Part shown: piece after piece, positions 15,297-22,590 of the stretch
How the letters are laid out: each line of letters begins with the position of its first letter
How positions within the stretch are numbered: the stretch's first letter is position 1
Assembly: GCA_023264135.1 (NCBI GenBank)
Contig: JALQSZ010000003.1
Span: 1 to 23,351 of the forward strand
Direction of reading: 5' to 3'
DNA length: 23,351 bases
Origin: Acidimicrobiales bacterium
Lineage (GTDB): Bacteria; Actinomycetota; Acidimicrobiia; Acidimicrobiales; Acidimicrobilacustridaceae
Notes under the pieces: generated by a model
Database searches by the model: none
The model's input: only the letters and a program-made list of their open reading frames with translations
Told to the model about the DNA's origin: nothing
Made by a program: the position numbers and the translations under genes

Positions 15297-16484
15297 ATGC
15301 ACCTCAGAGATTCCGAAAGCGATGCCGCATTCCGAACCGAAGTTCGCGAGTGGCTCCGTGGCGCAGTTGCGTCTCTCCCCACTCGACCGAGCGACGACGA
15401 CTGGCCTGGTCGTCGTGCGTACGACGCTCACTGGCAACGACTGCTCTTCGATGCTGGCTACGCCGGAATTAATTGGCCCGCAGAACACGGAGGCCGAGGC
15501 GCAACTCCAACGGAACATCTCATCTTTCTTGAAGAATCGGCTGCGGCGAAAGCTCCCGACGTTGGAGTCGGCTTCGTCGGACAAATGCACGCCGGTCCGA
15601 CGATCATCGCCGAAGGAACCGACGCACAGAAGTCGCATCACCTCCGCGGGATTCTGACTGGCGAACACGTCTGGTGTCAGGGCTTTTCTGAACCTGGCTC
15701 AGGAAGCGATCTCGCGTCGCTTCGCACTCGCGCGTTTCGCGATGGCGATGATTACGTGGTGACCGGCCAAAAAATTTGGACTTCACATGCGATGGCAGCC
15801 GACTACTGCGAAATGCTTGTTCGCACTGACCCGAATGAACTCAAACACAAGGGCATTTCTTGGCTCATCATGCCCATGGATCTTCCCGGCATCGATGTTC
15901 GACCCCTCGTCACGGTGCATGGATCCACCGAATTCGCCGAATTGTTTCTCGATGAAGTTCGCGTTCCTGTGTCCAACCTTGTCGGAGAAGAAAACGACGG
16001 TTGGCGAGTTGCGAATGTGACTCTCAGCTTTGAGCGCGGAACGGGATTCGTTGGTGAGCTCCTCGACACAACAAACGTGTTCCAGGAACTGATTGAGTTA
16101 GCGAAGACGACTCACCGAAACGGCAAGGCGGTTTTCGACGACGACTCAATTCGGCGCGAGATCGGAATCATCGGAGCCGACCTCGACGCGCTTTGGGCAT
16201 TCACAAAACGAAACGTGTCCCAAGGTGCTCGCGGCGGCATGGTCATGGGCTCAGGCTCTGGCTTCAAAGTCGCATTCGCAACAACGCAACATCGCTTGGG
16301 CGATCTTGCGCTCCGCGTCCTCGACCGATCGTCGCTGTCTCTCGACGATCTCGATGGGGAACCCACCGGAGAACTCGTGCACGCGAAGTTGCACGCATTC
16401 GCAATCTCTCTGGGTGGAGGCACCACCCAGATTCAGCAAAACATCATCGCCGAGCGCGTGCTCGGACTTCCCCGGGAGCGTTGA
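15297..16484 (+). CDS. Acyl-CoA dehydrogenase, large subunit of a split FadE pair
   Basis: The 395-residue protein contains INWPAEHGGRGATPTEHLIF (58-77), VWCQGFSEPGSGSDLASLRTR at 125-145, GQKIWTSHA at 157-165, DEVRVPVSNLVGEENDGWRVAN at 219-240 and the C-terminal GGGTTQIQQNIIAERVLGLPRER. It keeps the SEPGSGSD middle-domain motif but has no QVHGG FAD segment, and Gly stands where the medium-chain enzyme has Glu376. In the next gene the pattern is reversed, so the two most likely form an alpha2beta2 enzyme like the ChsE heteromers (FadE26-FadE27, FadE28-FadE29) of mycobacterial steroid side-chain oxidation. A GAGG ribosome binding site lies 6 bases before the ATG. The stop is 2 bases from the next start. 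Confidence 0.9.
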   Translation: MHLRDSESDAAFRTEVREWLRGAVASLPTRPSDDDWPGRRAYDAHWQRLLFDAGYAGINWPAEHGGRGATPTEHLIFLEESAAAKAPDVGVGFVGQMHAGPTIIAEGTDAQKSHHLRGILTGEHVWCQGFSEPGSGSDLASLRTRAFRDGDDYVVTGQKIWTSHAMAADYCEMLVRTDPNELKHKGISWLIMPMDLPGIDVRPLVTVHGSTEFAELFLDEVRVPVSNLVGEENDGWRVANVTLSFERGTGFVGELLDTTNVFQELIELAKTTHRNGKAVFDDDSIRREIGIIGADLDALWAFTKRNVSQGARGGMVMGSGSGFKVAFATTQHRLGDLALRVLDRSSLSLDDLDGEPTGELVHAKLHAFAISLGGGTTQIQQNIIAERVLGLPRER

Positions 16485-16486
16485 GC

Positions 16487-17461
16487 ATGGATCTTCAACC
16501 CACCGACGATCAAAACTCCCTTGTCGAGATGATCACGGGATTCGCCGCGGACCGATTCCCGATTGAGATCGTTCGCTCCTATGGCGAGCAAGGCGGGTTC
16601 GATCGATCGCGATGGTCCGAACTTGCCGCACTCGGCACGTTCGGAATCGCCGTTCCTGAAGAATCCGGTGGCGTTGGCCTCAACTTCATCGACGCTGTTT
16701 TGGTTCACGAAGCACTTGGTGCTGCTCTCGTTCCCGGACCATTAGTCGCCGCGACACTCGCTGCAGGCGTTGTCGATGGAGTAATCGACGGTTCCGTTGT
16801 CCCCTGCTTGATCGACCTCCCACCCGACGGTCCCTTGATCGTTGAACACTTCCGATCGGCCGATGTACTTCTCGTCGTTTCAAACGATGGCGTGAACTTG
16901 GTCCCGTGTTCCGAGCTCAACGGTTCCGATGTTCTTCATCCCACTGATCCGACGACACCGGTCACCGTGCTTGCTTCACTTCCCGCGGGCGAATCCGTCG
17001 GCGGACCCGAACTCGCGACTGCGTGGCGCCAGCGCGGATCACTTCTCGCCTCGGCACAACTTTCGGGTAATTCCTCGGGAAGCACATCACTCGCCGTTGA
17101 CTACGCGAAAGAGCGAGAGCAATTTGGTCGACCGATTGGTTCGTTCCAAGGACTCAAACATCTCCTCGCCGATTCGTGGATCCGCACTGAGGTCGCACGC
17201 TCTTCGGTGTGGGCCGCCGGCGTCACGATCGATGAACCCGAGGTTGGTTCGATCCCTCGTGCCGTCGCAGGCGCTCGACTCACTGCAGCGCGAGCCGCAA
17301 CCGAGAACGCCAAGACCTGCGTTCAGGTACACGGAGGTATGGGCTTCACGTGGGAGGTCGACGCACACCTGTTCTTGAAACGTGCGTGGGTCCTCGAGAC
17401 GCAGTTCGGTTCAATCGACGAGGCCGCCGATGTTGTCGCCGGCCTGTACGCCGTTCGCTAA
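16487..17461 (+). CDS. Acyl-CoA dehydrogenase, small subunit of a split FadE pair
   Basis: From the ATG at 16487 the protein has 324 residues, short for a full acyl-CoA dehydrogenase and typical of small heteromeric FadE subunits. It starts with MDLQPTDDQNSLVEMITGFA and IAVPEESGGVGLNFIDAVLV (54-73). It lacks the SEPxxGSD segment in its reduced middle domain, but has AKEREQFGRPIGSFQGLKH at 207-225 and CVQVHGGMGFTWEVDAHLFLKRA at 278-300, the FAD-binding part missing from its partner. A longer in-frame reading begins at 16193 but lies inside the partner gene. Only 2 bases separate the genes. The pair should introduce a double bond next to a CoA thioester with FAD, passing electrons to ETF. Confidence 0.9.
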   Translation: MDLQPTDDQNSLVEMITGFAADRFPIEIVRSYGEQGGFDRSRWSELAALGTFGIAVPEESGGVGLNFIDAVLVHEALGAALVPGPLVAATLAAGVVDGVIDGSVVPCLIDLPPDGPLIVEHFRSADVLLVVSNDGVNLVPCSELNGSDVLHPTDPTTPVTVLASLPAGESVGGPELATAWRQRGSLLASAQLSGNSSGSTSLAVDYAKEREQFGRPIGSFQGLKHLLADSWIRTEVARSSVWAAGVTIDEPEVGSIPRAVAGARLTAARAATENAKTCVQVHGGMGFTWEVDAHLFLKRAWVLETQFGSIDEAADVVAGLYAVR

Positions 17462-17463
17462 CT

Positions 17464-17479
17464 ACGAAAAGTATTTCGT
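17464..17479. terminator. Small AT-rich hairpin in a convergent gap
   Basis: ACGAAA at 17464-17469 and TTTCGT at 17474-17479 form a 6-bp stem with loop AGTA, between the converging stops of the small FadE gene and the SDR gene. It may serve as a weak bidirectional terminator. The stem is short and no clear U-tract follows, so this is low confidence. Confidence 0.25.
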
Positions 17480-18258
17480 TACTTCGGCGCGAATCGAAGC
17501 GCGCCATCAAGACGAGCAACGTGACCGTTCATGTAGCGATTGCTCAGAAGGTGTTCAGCTAACCGGGCGAACTCTTCGGGTTCACCGAGTCGTTTTGGAA
17601 ATGGAACCGTTGCTTCAAGCGCGGTCTTCAACTCGGGCGGACCTTGCTCCCATGCACTGGTATTCATCACGCCCGGTGCAATCGCGTTGACGCGAATGCC
17701 GACCGATGAAAGGTCGCGAGCGGCAATGAGTGTCATTCCGATTAGCGCAGATTTCGCCGAGCCATACGCAATTTGACCAATCTGTCCTTCAAAACCTGCA
17801 CCCGACGTGATGAGCACCGCAGCGCCACGTTCTCCGTCTTCGTCGGGATTGTTTTCAGACATCGCCGACGCCGCCAGTCGCAACGTATTGAACGAACCGG
17901 TCACATTGAGATCAAGTGTGCGCTGGAAGATGCCCATGTCGTGGGGAACGCCGCCCTTTCCGACGATGCGTCCACCCACTTCACCCCCGCCAGCGCAGGC
18001 AATCACCCAACGAAGCTCGCCGAATGTACGAGCGGCATCGATCGCGCGCTGCACATCGGCATCGTCGAGCACACTTCCGCAGATCACGGCCCCACGATCG
18101 CCGAGTCGAGCGGCGATCGAATCGCACTTCGCTGCATCGCGATCGAGGACCACCACTGGGTGTCCTTGATTCACGAAGTACAGCGCAGTGGCTTCCCCGA
18201 GTCCCGAGGCACCACCAGTGACGAAAACCGCTCTGCGTGTTGGATCAAACGTTGTCAT
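17479..18258 (-). CDS. Short-chain dehydrogenase, 17beta-HSD10-like
   Basis: The 259-residue classical SDR has TGGASGLGEATA at 14-25, Asp39 after the second strand (VVVLDRD), which favours NAD+, the CAGGG segment at 88-92, Asn118 in LDLNVTGSF and the catalytic Ser152, Tyr165 and Lys169 in TSGAGFEGQIGQIAYGSAK. The sequence GGASGLGEAT plus FEGQIGQIAY strongly resembles type 10 17beta-hydroxysteroid / 3-hydroxy-2-methylacyl-CoA dehydrogenases, which oxidise 3-hydroxyacyl-CoAs. That fits the third beta-oxidation step, for which no FadB-type dehydrogenase is present in the window. It is the last gene of the operon starting at 21147, 26 bases after the preceding SDR. A GAAGG ribosome binding site is visible. 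Confidence 0.9.
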   Translation of the reverse strand: MTTFDPTRRAVFVTGGASGLGEATALYFVNQGHPVVVLDRDAAKCDSIAARLGDRGAVICGSVLDDADVQRAIDAARTFGELRWVIACAGGGEVGGRIVGKGGVPHDMGIFQRTLDLNVTGSFNTLRLAASAMSENNPDEDGERGAAVLITSGAGFEGQIGQIAYGSAKSALIGMTLIAARDLSSVGIRVNAIAPGVMNTSAWEQGPPELKTALEATVPFPKRLGEPEEFARLAEHLLSNRYMNGHVARLDGALRFAPK

Positions 18259-18284
18259 TTTGGGCCTTCAATCGATCGTGACGG

Positions 18285-19040
18285 TTAGCCCATCGTGGCC
18301 AGAGGGCCAGGAGGACGAAGTGCAAAGTCGGTGAGTCCAACCGTTGGGTGCAAATACGCAACGGCGACGAGTTCCGCCATGTCGACTCCAACTTCGACTG
18401 GAGTCATCATTTCGGCTGCGAGATGGCCACCTCGGATCCATTCCTCGAGGAAACGACCGATTTCCTCGGCGCCAAAATCGCGACCGAAGTCAGTTCCGAT
18501 CGTCGCACCAACTCGAATCGTGGAAAAACGAAGGTTCGGATGTTCGACACGCCAGCCGATCACCATTTCCTCAAGCGCAGCCTTCGATGCGCCATAGGGA
18601 ACAAGGCCGTGGCGCGGTCGACCAACAGTCTCTGATGACACAAATCCGATAAACGCGTTCTCGTTGAGATGTGGGAGCGCGGCTTTGCAGACTTCAGAAG
18701 GCGCCACGACATTGCTCGCGAAAACTCCGAGGAATGCCTCGGGCGAAACATCGGCAATCGCCACCATCGGCGATGCTGCGGCGACATTGAGCAAAATGTC
18801 GATTCCGCCAAATGCACTCACGGCCTCAGCGATAAGTCGTTGTGGTTCGCCGTCGACGGTGATGTCGGCGGCACACCATTCAAGGTCGACTTCGGCTGCG
18901 AGTTCGCGAAGTTTGTCCTCTCGACGACCGATAGCCATCACCTTTGCGCCCGCTCGCGCGAATGCGATTGCTGATTCTCGACCGATGCCAGCCGATGCTC
19001 CAACGATCACGATGCTCTTGCCAGCGATTGCTGCTTCCAT
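18285..19040 (-). CDS. Short-chain dehydrogenase/reductase
   Basis: The 251-residue SDR has VGASAGIGRESA at 13-24, GRR at 38-40 (Arg pair favouring NADP(H)), NVAAAS at 85-90, Asn110, Ser135/136 in VSSETVG and the Tyr149/Lys153 pair in VPYGASKAA. All catalytic residues are intact. Compared with the adjacent SDR it has a different cofactor signature, so the two may work in opposite directions or on different intermediates. The substrate is unknown. It has its own strong ribosome binding site (GGGGGAG, two bases before the ATG) after a 38-base gap from the TetR gene, so it could be translated independently of it. Confidence 0.88.
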   Translation of the reverse strand: MEAAIAGKSIVIVGASAGIGRESAIAFARAGAKVMAIGRREDKLRELAAEVDLEWCAADITVDGEPQRLIAEAVSAFGGIDILLNVAAASPMVAIADVSPEAFLGVFASNVVAPSEVCKAALPHLNENAFIGFVSSETVGRPRHGLVPYGASKAALEEMVIGWRVEHPNLRFSTIRVGATIGTDFGRDFGAEEIGRFLEEWIRGGHLAAEMMTPVEVGVDMAELVAVAYLHPTVGLTDFALRPPGPLATMG

Positions 19041-19078
19041 GACTCCCCCAGAGAGACGTACGAAAAACGAAAATGAAC

Positions 19079-19714
19079 CTACGCCGGCGAAAATGCCGAG
19101 CGGACGATTTGTTGAAATTCACCGAGTGAAAGCGAAAACGTGTGGTCGGCTCCAGACTCCGGATCGACGGCCTGAAACGACTGCACCATCGCAGAAAGCA
19201 GCCGCGACAATGCATCGGGATCACCAAGTCGGAGTTCACCGTTCGCTTGACCCCGTCGAATGACATCGGCCTGCATCTTGAGAACGATTTCCGCGTTCTC
19301 AAGCACTTTCTCCGATGCGGCTTCGTTCGACGTGGGTACGAGCGACGCAGTCGAACGGAGATAGAGGTTCGAGAACGACGGACGCGACCGAAGGAACGAC
19401 ACTTCGAAGTCGACAATCCGCGCAATCGCATCGAGACCGTCAGTTGCGAACGTCAATGCGTCTTCGAAACCCGGAATGAACTCAGCACCGCGACGCAACC
19501 AAACATTGACGTAGAGATCATCCTTATTTTCGAAGAACGAATACACCGAACCCACCGAAAAGTCAGCTCGGTCGGCAATCTCTTTCAAGGTTGTTTCGTG
19601 GAATCCCTTTTGCCCAAAGATCTCTTCGGCAGCGTCAAGGAGCTGTGTACGACTCAACTCTTGGTGAAGTAGTCGTCGTTCTTCTTTCGGATTCGTTGCT
19701 CGCGTTGCAGTCAT
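19079..19714 (-). CDS. TetR-family transcriptional regulator
   Basis: The 211-residue protein has an N-terminal TetR DNA-binding domain: LSRTQLLDAAEEIFGQKGF (20-38) followed by TTLKEIADRADFSVGSVYSFFENKDDLY, the usual helix-turn-helix with SVGSVYSFFENKDDL in place of the common SxGTLYxHFxxKEEL. The C-terminal helical part (about 75-211) is the ligand and dimerisation domain and is not assignable to a subfamily by eye. Such regulators usually repress catabolic genes and are released by a CoA thioester or substrate. Its ATG overlaps the stop of the LivJ-like gene by one base (TGATG), so the two are translationally coupled. The palindrome at 21206-21219 upstream of its own operon is the obvious candidate operator. 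Confidence 0.93.
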   Translation of the reverse strand: MTATRATNPKEERRLLHQELSRTQLLDAAEEIFGQKGFHETTLKEIADRADFSVGSVYSFFENKDDLYVNVWLRRGAEFIPGFEDALTFATDGLDAIARIVDFEVSFLRSRPSFSNLYLRSTASLVPTSNEAASEKVLENAEIVLKMQADVIRRGQANGELRLGDPDALSRLLSAMVQSFQAVDPESGADHTFSLSLGEFQQIVRSAFSPA

Positions 19715-21147
19715 CAGTCAGTCTTTGTGTTCGAAGGCCATTGCGGTCGGTGGTAACCGTCGAATCGCAATTCTCCTCCACGGAGTTCGCGAATCGTAAG
19801 GAAGTCACCTTTGTACCCCTTGCGGTCCCATGGACCGAACTGCACGTAGCAACCTGGACCGCCATTTGTTGCCGGCATCCAGCGAATGCGCTCGAGACCT
19901 TCTTTGACATCCTTCGGCGTCGGGATTGCTGCATTCGCGATGCCGTGAATCGCTGCGCGTGCGGTGTCGTATGCCAAAGCGACAACAACGTTGCCGGTCT
20001 TGCGGCCGAATCGCTTTTCGAAACGATCGATCATCGCGTTGTAATTCGGGTTTGCTCCGTCTTCACCGAGCTGATCGACCCCGTGCCATCCTTCAAGGCC
20101 TTCGGCCCACGCATTCGAGTTCGAATAGAACATGAACGCCGTTCCCATGACTCGGGGCGGATCCCAATTGAGTTCCTTCAGTGCATCAGCGAAATGGAAG
20201 GTCGCGTAGCCGTACCCGCCGTAGTACAGACCTTCGGCTCCAAGGGCACGCATGCTTTCGAGATCGTCCTTGAGGCCGACAGGATTCGGTTCGAGCTTGA
20301 CCTCGCGGATGATCGTCATACCGAGACCAAGCGCTGCATCACGGAAATAGTCGGCGTAGTCACGACCCGATGAACCCGCCTCCCAAAAGAGACCAACCTT
20401 GTCGTGGCCTTGGGCGTGGAGCCATTGCGCACACATCACACCTTCGGTCGCAACGTCGCCGTTGGCAACGGTGAAGCAGTACTCGCTCGCGAACTTATGT
20501 GCACCGGTCCAACCGATACACGGAACGCCCAGGCGATTCGCAGTGTCCTGCAGCAGAAGGCTGTTGTCCGAAATCATCGGACCAAGCACAACGACGCAAC
20601 CCTCTTCGACAAGCCACTCATAGCCCTTGATGAGCTTGCGATAGTTCTCGCGAGGAAGACCACGCGCATCGGCGATCACGAGTTGAATCGGGCTACGACG
20701 CCAAACGCCTTCGTTGAGGGCATCTTCGATGGCCAGAATCGTGGGGTCGATCCAGTCAGCGAGGAGCTGATTGAGATCCATATCGATGAGGATGCCGATC
20801 TTCACCGGCTCGAAGGGGTCACCCTGCGTCTTTTGGCCACGGGTCGGCGGGTAGATCGTGATGTTCTGCACGGCCACGTCGGTCGCGGGGCCGCCACCCT
20901 GCCACCAGAACTGCTGGTTCGAATCTGACACACCGCCTTCGAGGTGCGCTCGCGTACCGTGCTTGACCGTCGACACCGCGCGGTCAGGCTGGGCGATCCC
21001 ATGATCGAAGGGAGCCGAGAACATGCGCTTTGCATACTCAAGCTCGCCGACTGCCACATCGGCTTCATCGACGATGCCGCCGTGAAGGTTGGTGCGAGCC
21101 GACTTCGTCGAATCAGCCTTCTTGGATTCGTCCTTCTTTTTTGCCAC
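19714..21147 (-). CDS. LivJ-like (type 1 periplasmic-binding fold) protein without a signal peptide
   Basis: The protein has 477 residues from a GTG start at 21147; an AGGGGA ribosome binding site stands 7 bases upstream. Residues about 114-470 show the branched-chain amino-acid-binding fold: VKIGILIDMDLNQ at 115-127, EEGCVVVLGPMISDNS at 181-196, GVPCIGWTG at 207-215, and later KVGLFWEAGSSGRDYADYF and GLYYGGYGYATFHFADAL. The N-terminus is lysine-rich and charged (MAKKKDESKKADSTK) with no hydrophobic core and no lipobox, so the protein is probably cytoplasmic. An extra domain of about 110 residues precedes the fold. No ABC permease or ATPase genes are nearby. Together with its coupling to the TetR gene, this suggests a ligand sensor rather than a transporter component; AmiC of Pseudomonas is a known cytosolic precedent. 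Confidence 0.85.
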   Translation of the reverse strand: MAKKKDESKKADSTKSARTNLHGGIVDEADVAVGELEYAKRMFSAPFDHGIAQPDRAVSTVKHGTRAHLEGGVSDSNQQFWWQGGGPATDVAVQNITIYPPTRGQKTQGDPFEPVKIGILIDMDLNQLLADWIDPTILAIEDALNEGVWRRSPIQLVIADARGLPRENYRKLIKGYEWLVEEGCVVVLGPMISDNSLLLQDTANRLGVPCIGWTGAHKFASEYCFTVANGDVATEGVMCAQWLHAQGHDKVGLFWEAGSSGRDYADYFRDAALGLGMTIIREVKLEPNPVGLKDDLESMRALGAEGLYYGGYGYATFHFADALKELNWDPPRVMGTAFMFYSNSNAWAEGLEGWHGVDQLGEDGANPNYNAMIDRFEKRFGRKTGNVVVALAYDTARAAIHGIANAAIPTPKDVKEGLERIRWMPATNGGPGCYVQFGPWDRKGYKGDFLTIRELRGGELRFDGYHRPQWPSNTKTD

Positions 21148-21205
21148 GACATTCCCCTCAACTGTTTGCGTTCATGACGAGTACTAGTCGCCTCGTTCGA
21201 ATGAT

Positions 21206-21229
21206 TGAACTATAGTTCAGAGAACTGAA
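21206..21229. promoter_or_regulatory. Palindromic operator with three half-sites at 10-bp spacing
   Basis: The 14-bp sequence TGAACTATAGTTCA at 21206-21219 is a perfect palindrome. A third half-site follows, so TGAA (21206), TTCA (21216) and TGAA (21226) lie exactly one helical turn apart; AGTTC-AGA-GAACT is a second inverted repeat using the right-hand half. The centre contains TATAGT on both strands, which resembles a -10 box, so binding would block promoters in both directions. The site lies in the 168-base divergent region between the LivJ-like/TetR operon and the amidohydrolase. The cognate regulator is inferred to be the TetR protein encoded at 19079-19714. Confidence 0.65.
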
Positions 21230-21315
21230 ACGGGTGTCGACGAAACTCCATGAGCCTCTTCGACAGCCACCACGTCACCTGACGACAACCAACATCCACT
21301 CACTTGGGGGAAGCA

Positions 21316-22590
21316 ATGAACAGCGATGACCTGATTCTGGTGAGCGTCGACGATCACTTGGTCGAACCTCCGTCAATGTTCGATAACCACACTCCAGCAA
21401 AGTGGAAAGGTCGCTTCCCAAAGATCGAACGCAATGACAAAGGCGACGACGTCTGGATGTTCGAGGGTTCGGTCATTCCCAATATCGGCCTCAACGCTGT
21501 CGCTGGTCGCCCGAAAGAGGAATACGGCATCGAACCGACCTCGTTCGAAGAGATTCGTCCTGGTTGCTGGGACGTCCAGGAACGCGTGAAGGACATGAAC
21601 GGTGGCGGCCTTTTGTCGTCAATGAACTTTCCATCGTTCCCCGGATTCAGCGGACGCCTCTTCGCAGCATGTGACGATAAAGACCTCGCACTCGACGTTG
21701 TTCGTGCCTACAACGATTGGCATGTCGACGAATGGTGCGCAGCTGCTCCTGGCCGATTCATCCCAATGGGTCTCCCCATTCTTTGGGACGCACAACTCGC
21801 CGCCGACGAGGTTCGACGACTTTCCGCCAAGGGTGTTCATTCGGTGACCTTCACCGAGAATCCATTCACGCTCGGTTACCCGAGCCTGCACGACGAGTAC
21901 TGGGATCCATTCTGGCAGGCACTTTGCGATACCGACACTGTGCTTTCCATTCACCTCGGTTCATCAGGCAAGCTCGCAATCACTTCACCCGATGCGCCGA
22001 TCGACGTCATGATGACGCTGCAGCCGATGAATATTTGTGCCGTCGCTGCCGACCTCATCTGGTCGCGAGTCTTGAAGAAGTACCCCACCATCAAGATCGC
22101 GCTCTCCGAAGGCGGCATCGGCTGGATTCCGTACTTCCTCGACCGTCTCGACCGCACCTATGAAATGCATCATCTCTGGACCGGTCAGGATTTCGGAAAG
22201 AAGACTCCGAGCGAAGTCTTCCGCGAGCATTTCCTCACCTGTTTCATTGCCGATCCAATCGGCGTGAAGCTTCGCCACGACGTCGGCATCGACAACATTG
22301 CGTGGGAATGCGATTACCCGCATTCCGATTCGTCCTGGCCCTTCGCCGGCGAGGAATTCGCTGAAGTTGCGAAGGACGTGCCCGATAACGAGATCAACAA
22401 GATCACGTACGAAAACGCGATGCGTTGGTACAACTTCGACCCATTCGTGCACATCCCGAAATCAGAGGCAACGGTCGCGGCGCTTCGCGCACAAGCAGTT
22501 GGACACGATGTCAGCGAACGCGCTTTCGATACCGGTCGACGCGAAAAGCATGTCGGCATCGAGATCGGCAAACTCGCTCCGACAGCGTGA
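21316..22590 (+). CDS. Amidohydrolase family 2 (metal-dependent hydrolase)
   Basis: From the ATG at 21316 the protein has 424 residues; a GGGGGA ribosome binding site lies 4 bases before it, and a TTG further upstream (21304) is less likely. It has the amidohydrolase_2 TIM-barrel pattern: VSVDDHLVEPPSMF at 9-22 (D12/H14 metal ligands), SIHLGSSGK at 211-219 (His213), LSEGGIGWIPYFLDRLDR at 263-280 and AWECDYPHSDSSWP at 329-342 (Asp333). Family members hydrolyse C-N or C-C bonds or decarboxylate cyclic acids; this long, WxCDYPHSDSSWP-bearing group is common in actinobacterial CoA-catabolic clusters with no defined reaction. It is divergent from the LivJ-like/TetR operon and overlaps the following crotonase gene by 4 bases. 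Confidence 0.88.
   Translation: MNSDDLILVSVDDHLVEPPSMFDNHTPAKWKGRFPKIERNDKGDDVWMFEGSVIPNIGLNAVAGRPKEEYGIEPTSFEEIRPGCWDVQERVKDMNGGGLLSSMNFPSFPGFSGRLFAACDDKDLALDVVRAYNDWHVDEWCAAAPGRFIPMGLPILWDAQLAADEVRRLSAKGVHSVTFTENPFTLGYPSLHDEYWDPFWQALCDTDTVLSIHLGSSGKLAITSPDAPIDVMMTLQPMNICAVAADLIWSRVLKKYPTIKIALSEGGIGWIPYFLDRLDRTYEMHHLWTGQDFGKKTPSEVFREHFLTCFIADPIGVKLRHDVGIDNIAWECDYPHSDSSWPFAGEEFAEVAKDVPDNEINKITYENAMRWYNFDPFVHIPKSEATVAALRAQAVGHDVSERAFDTGRREKHVGIEIGKLAPTA

Noticed and set aside
16193..16486. N-terminal extension of the small FadE subunit
   Set aside because: It lies wholly within the large-subunit gene in another frame and lacks family similarity; the ATG at 16487 begins a typical FadE N-terminus.
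19591..20373. Plus-strand open frame of 260 codons
   Set aside because: Antisense to the TetR and LivJ-like genes, both well supported; no domain recognised in the plus-strand product.
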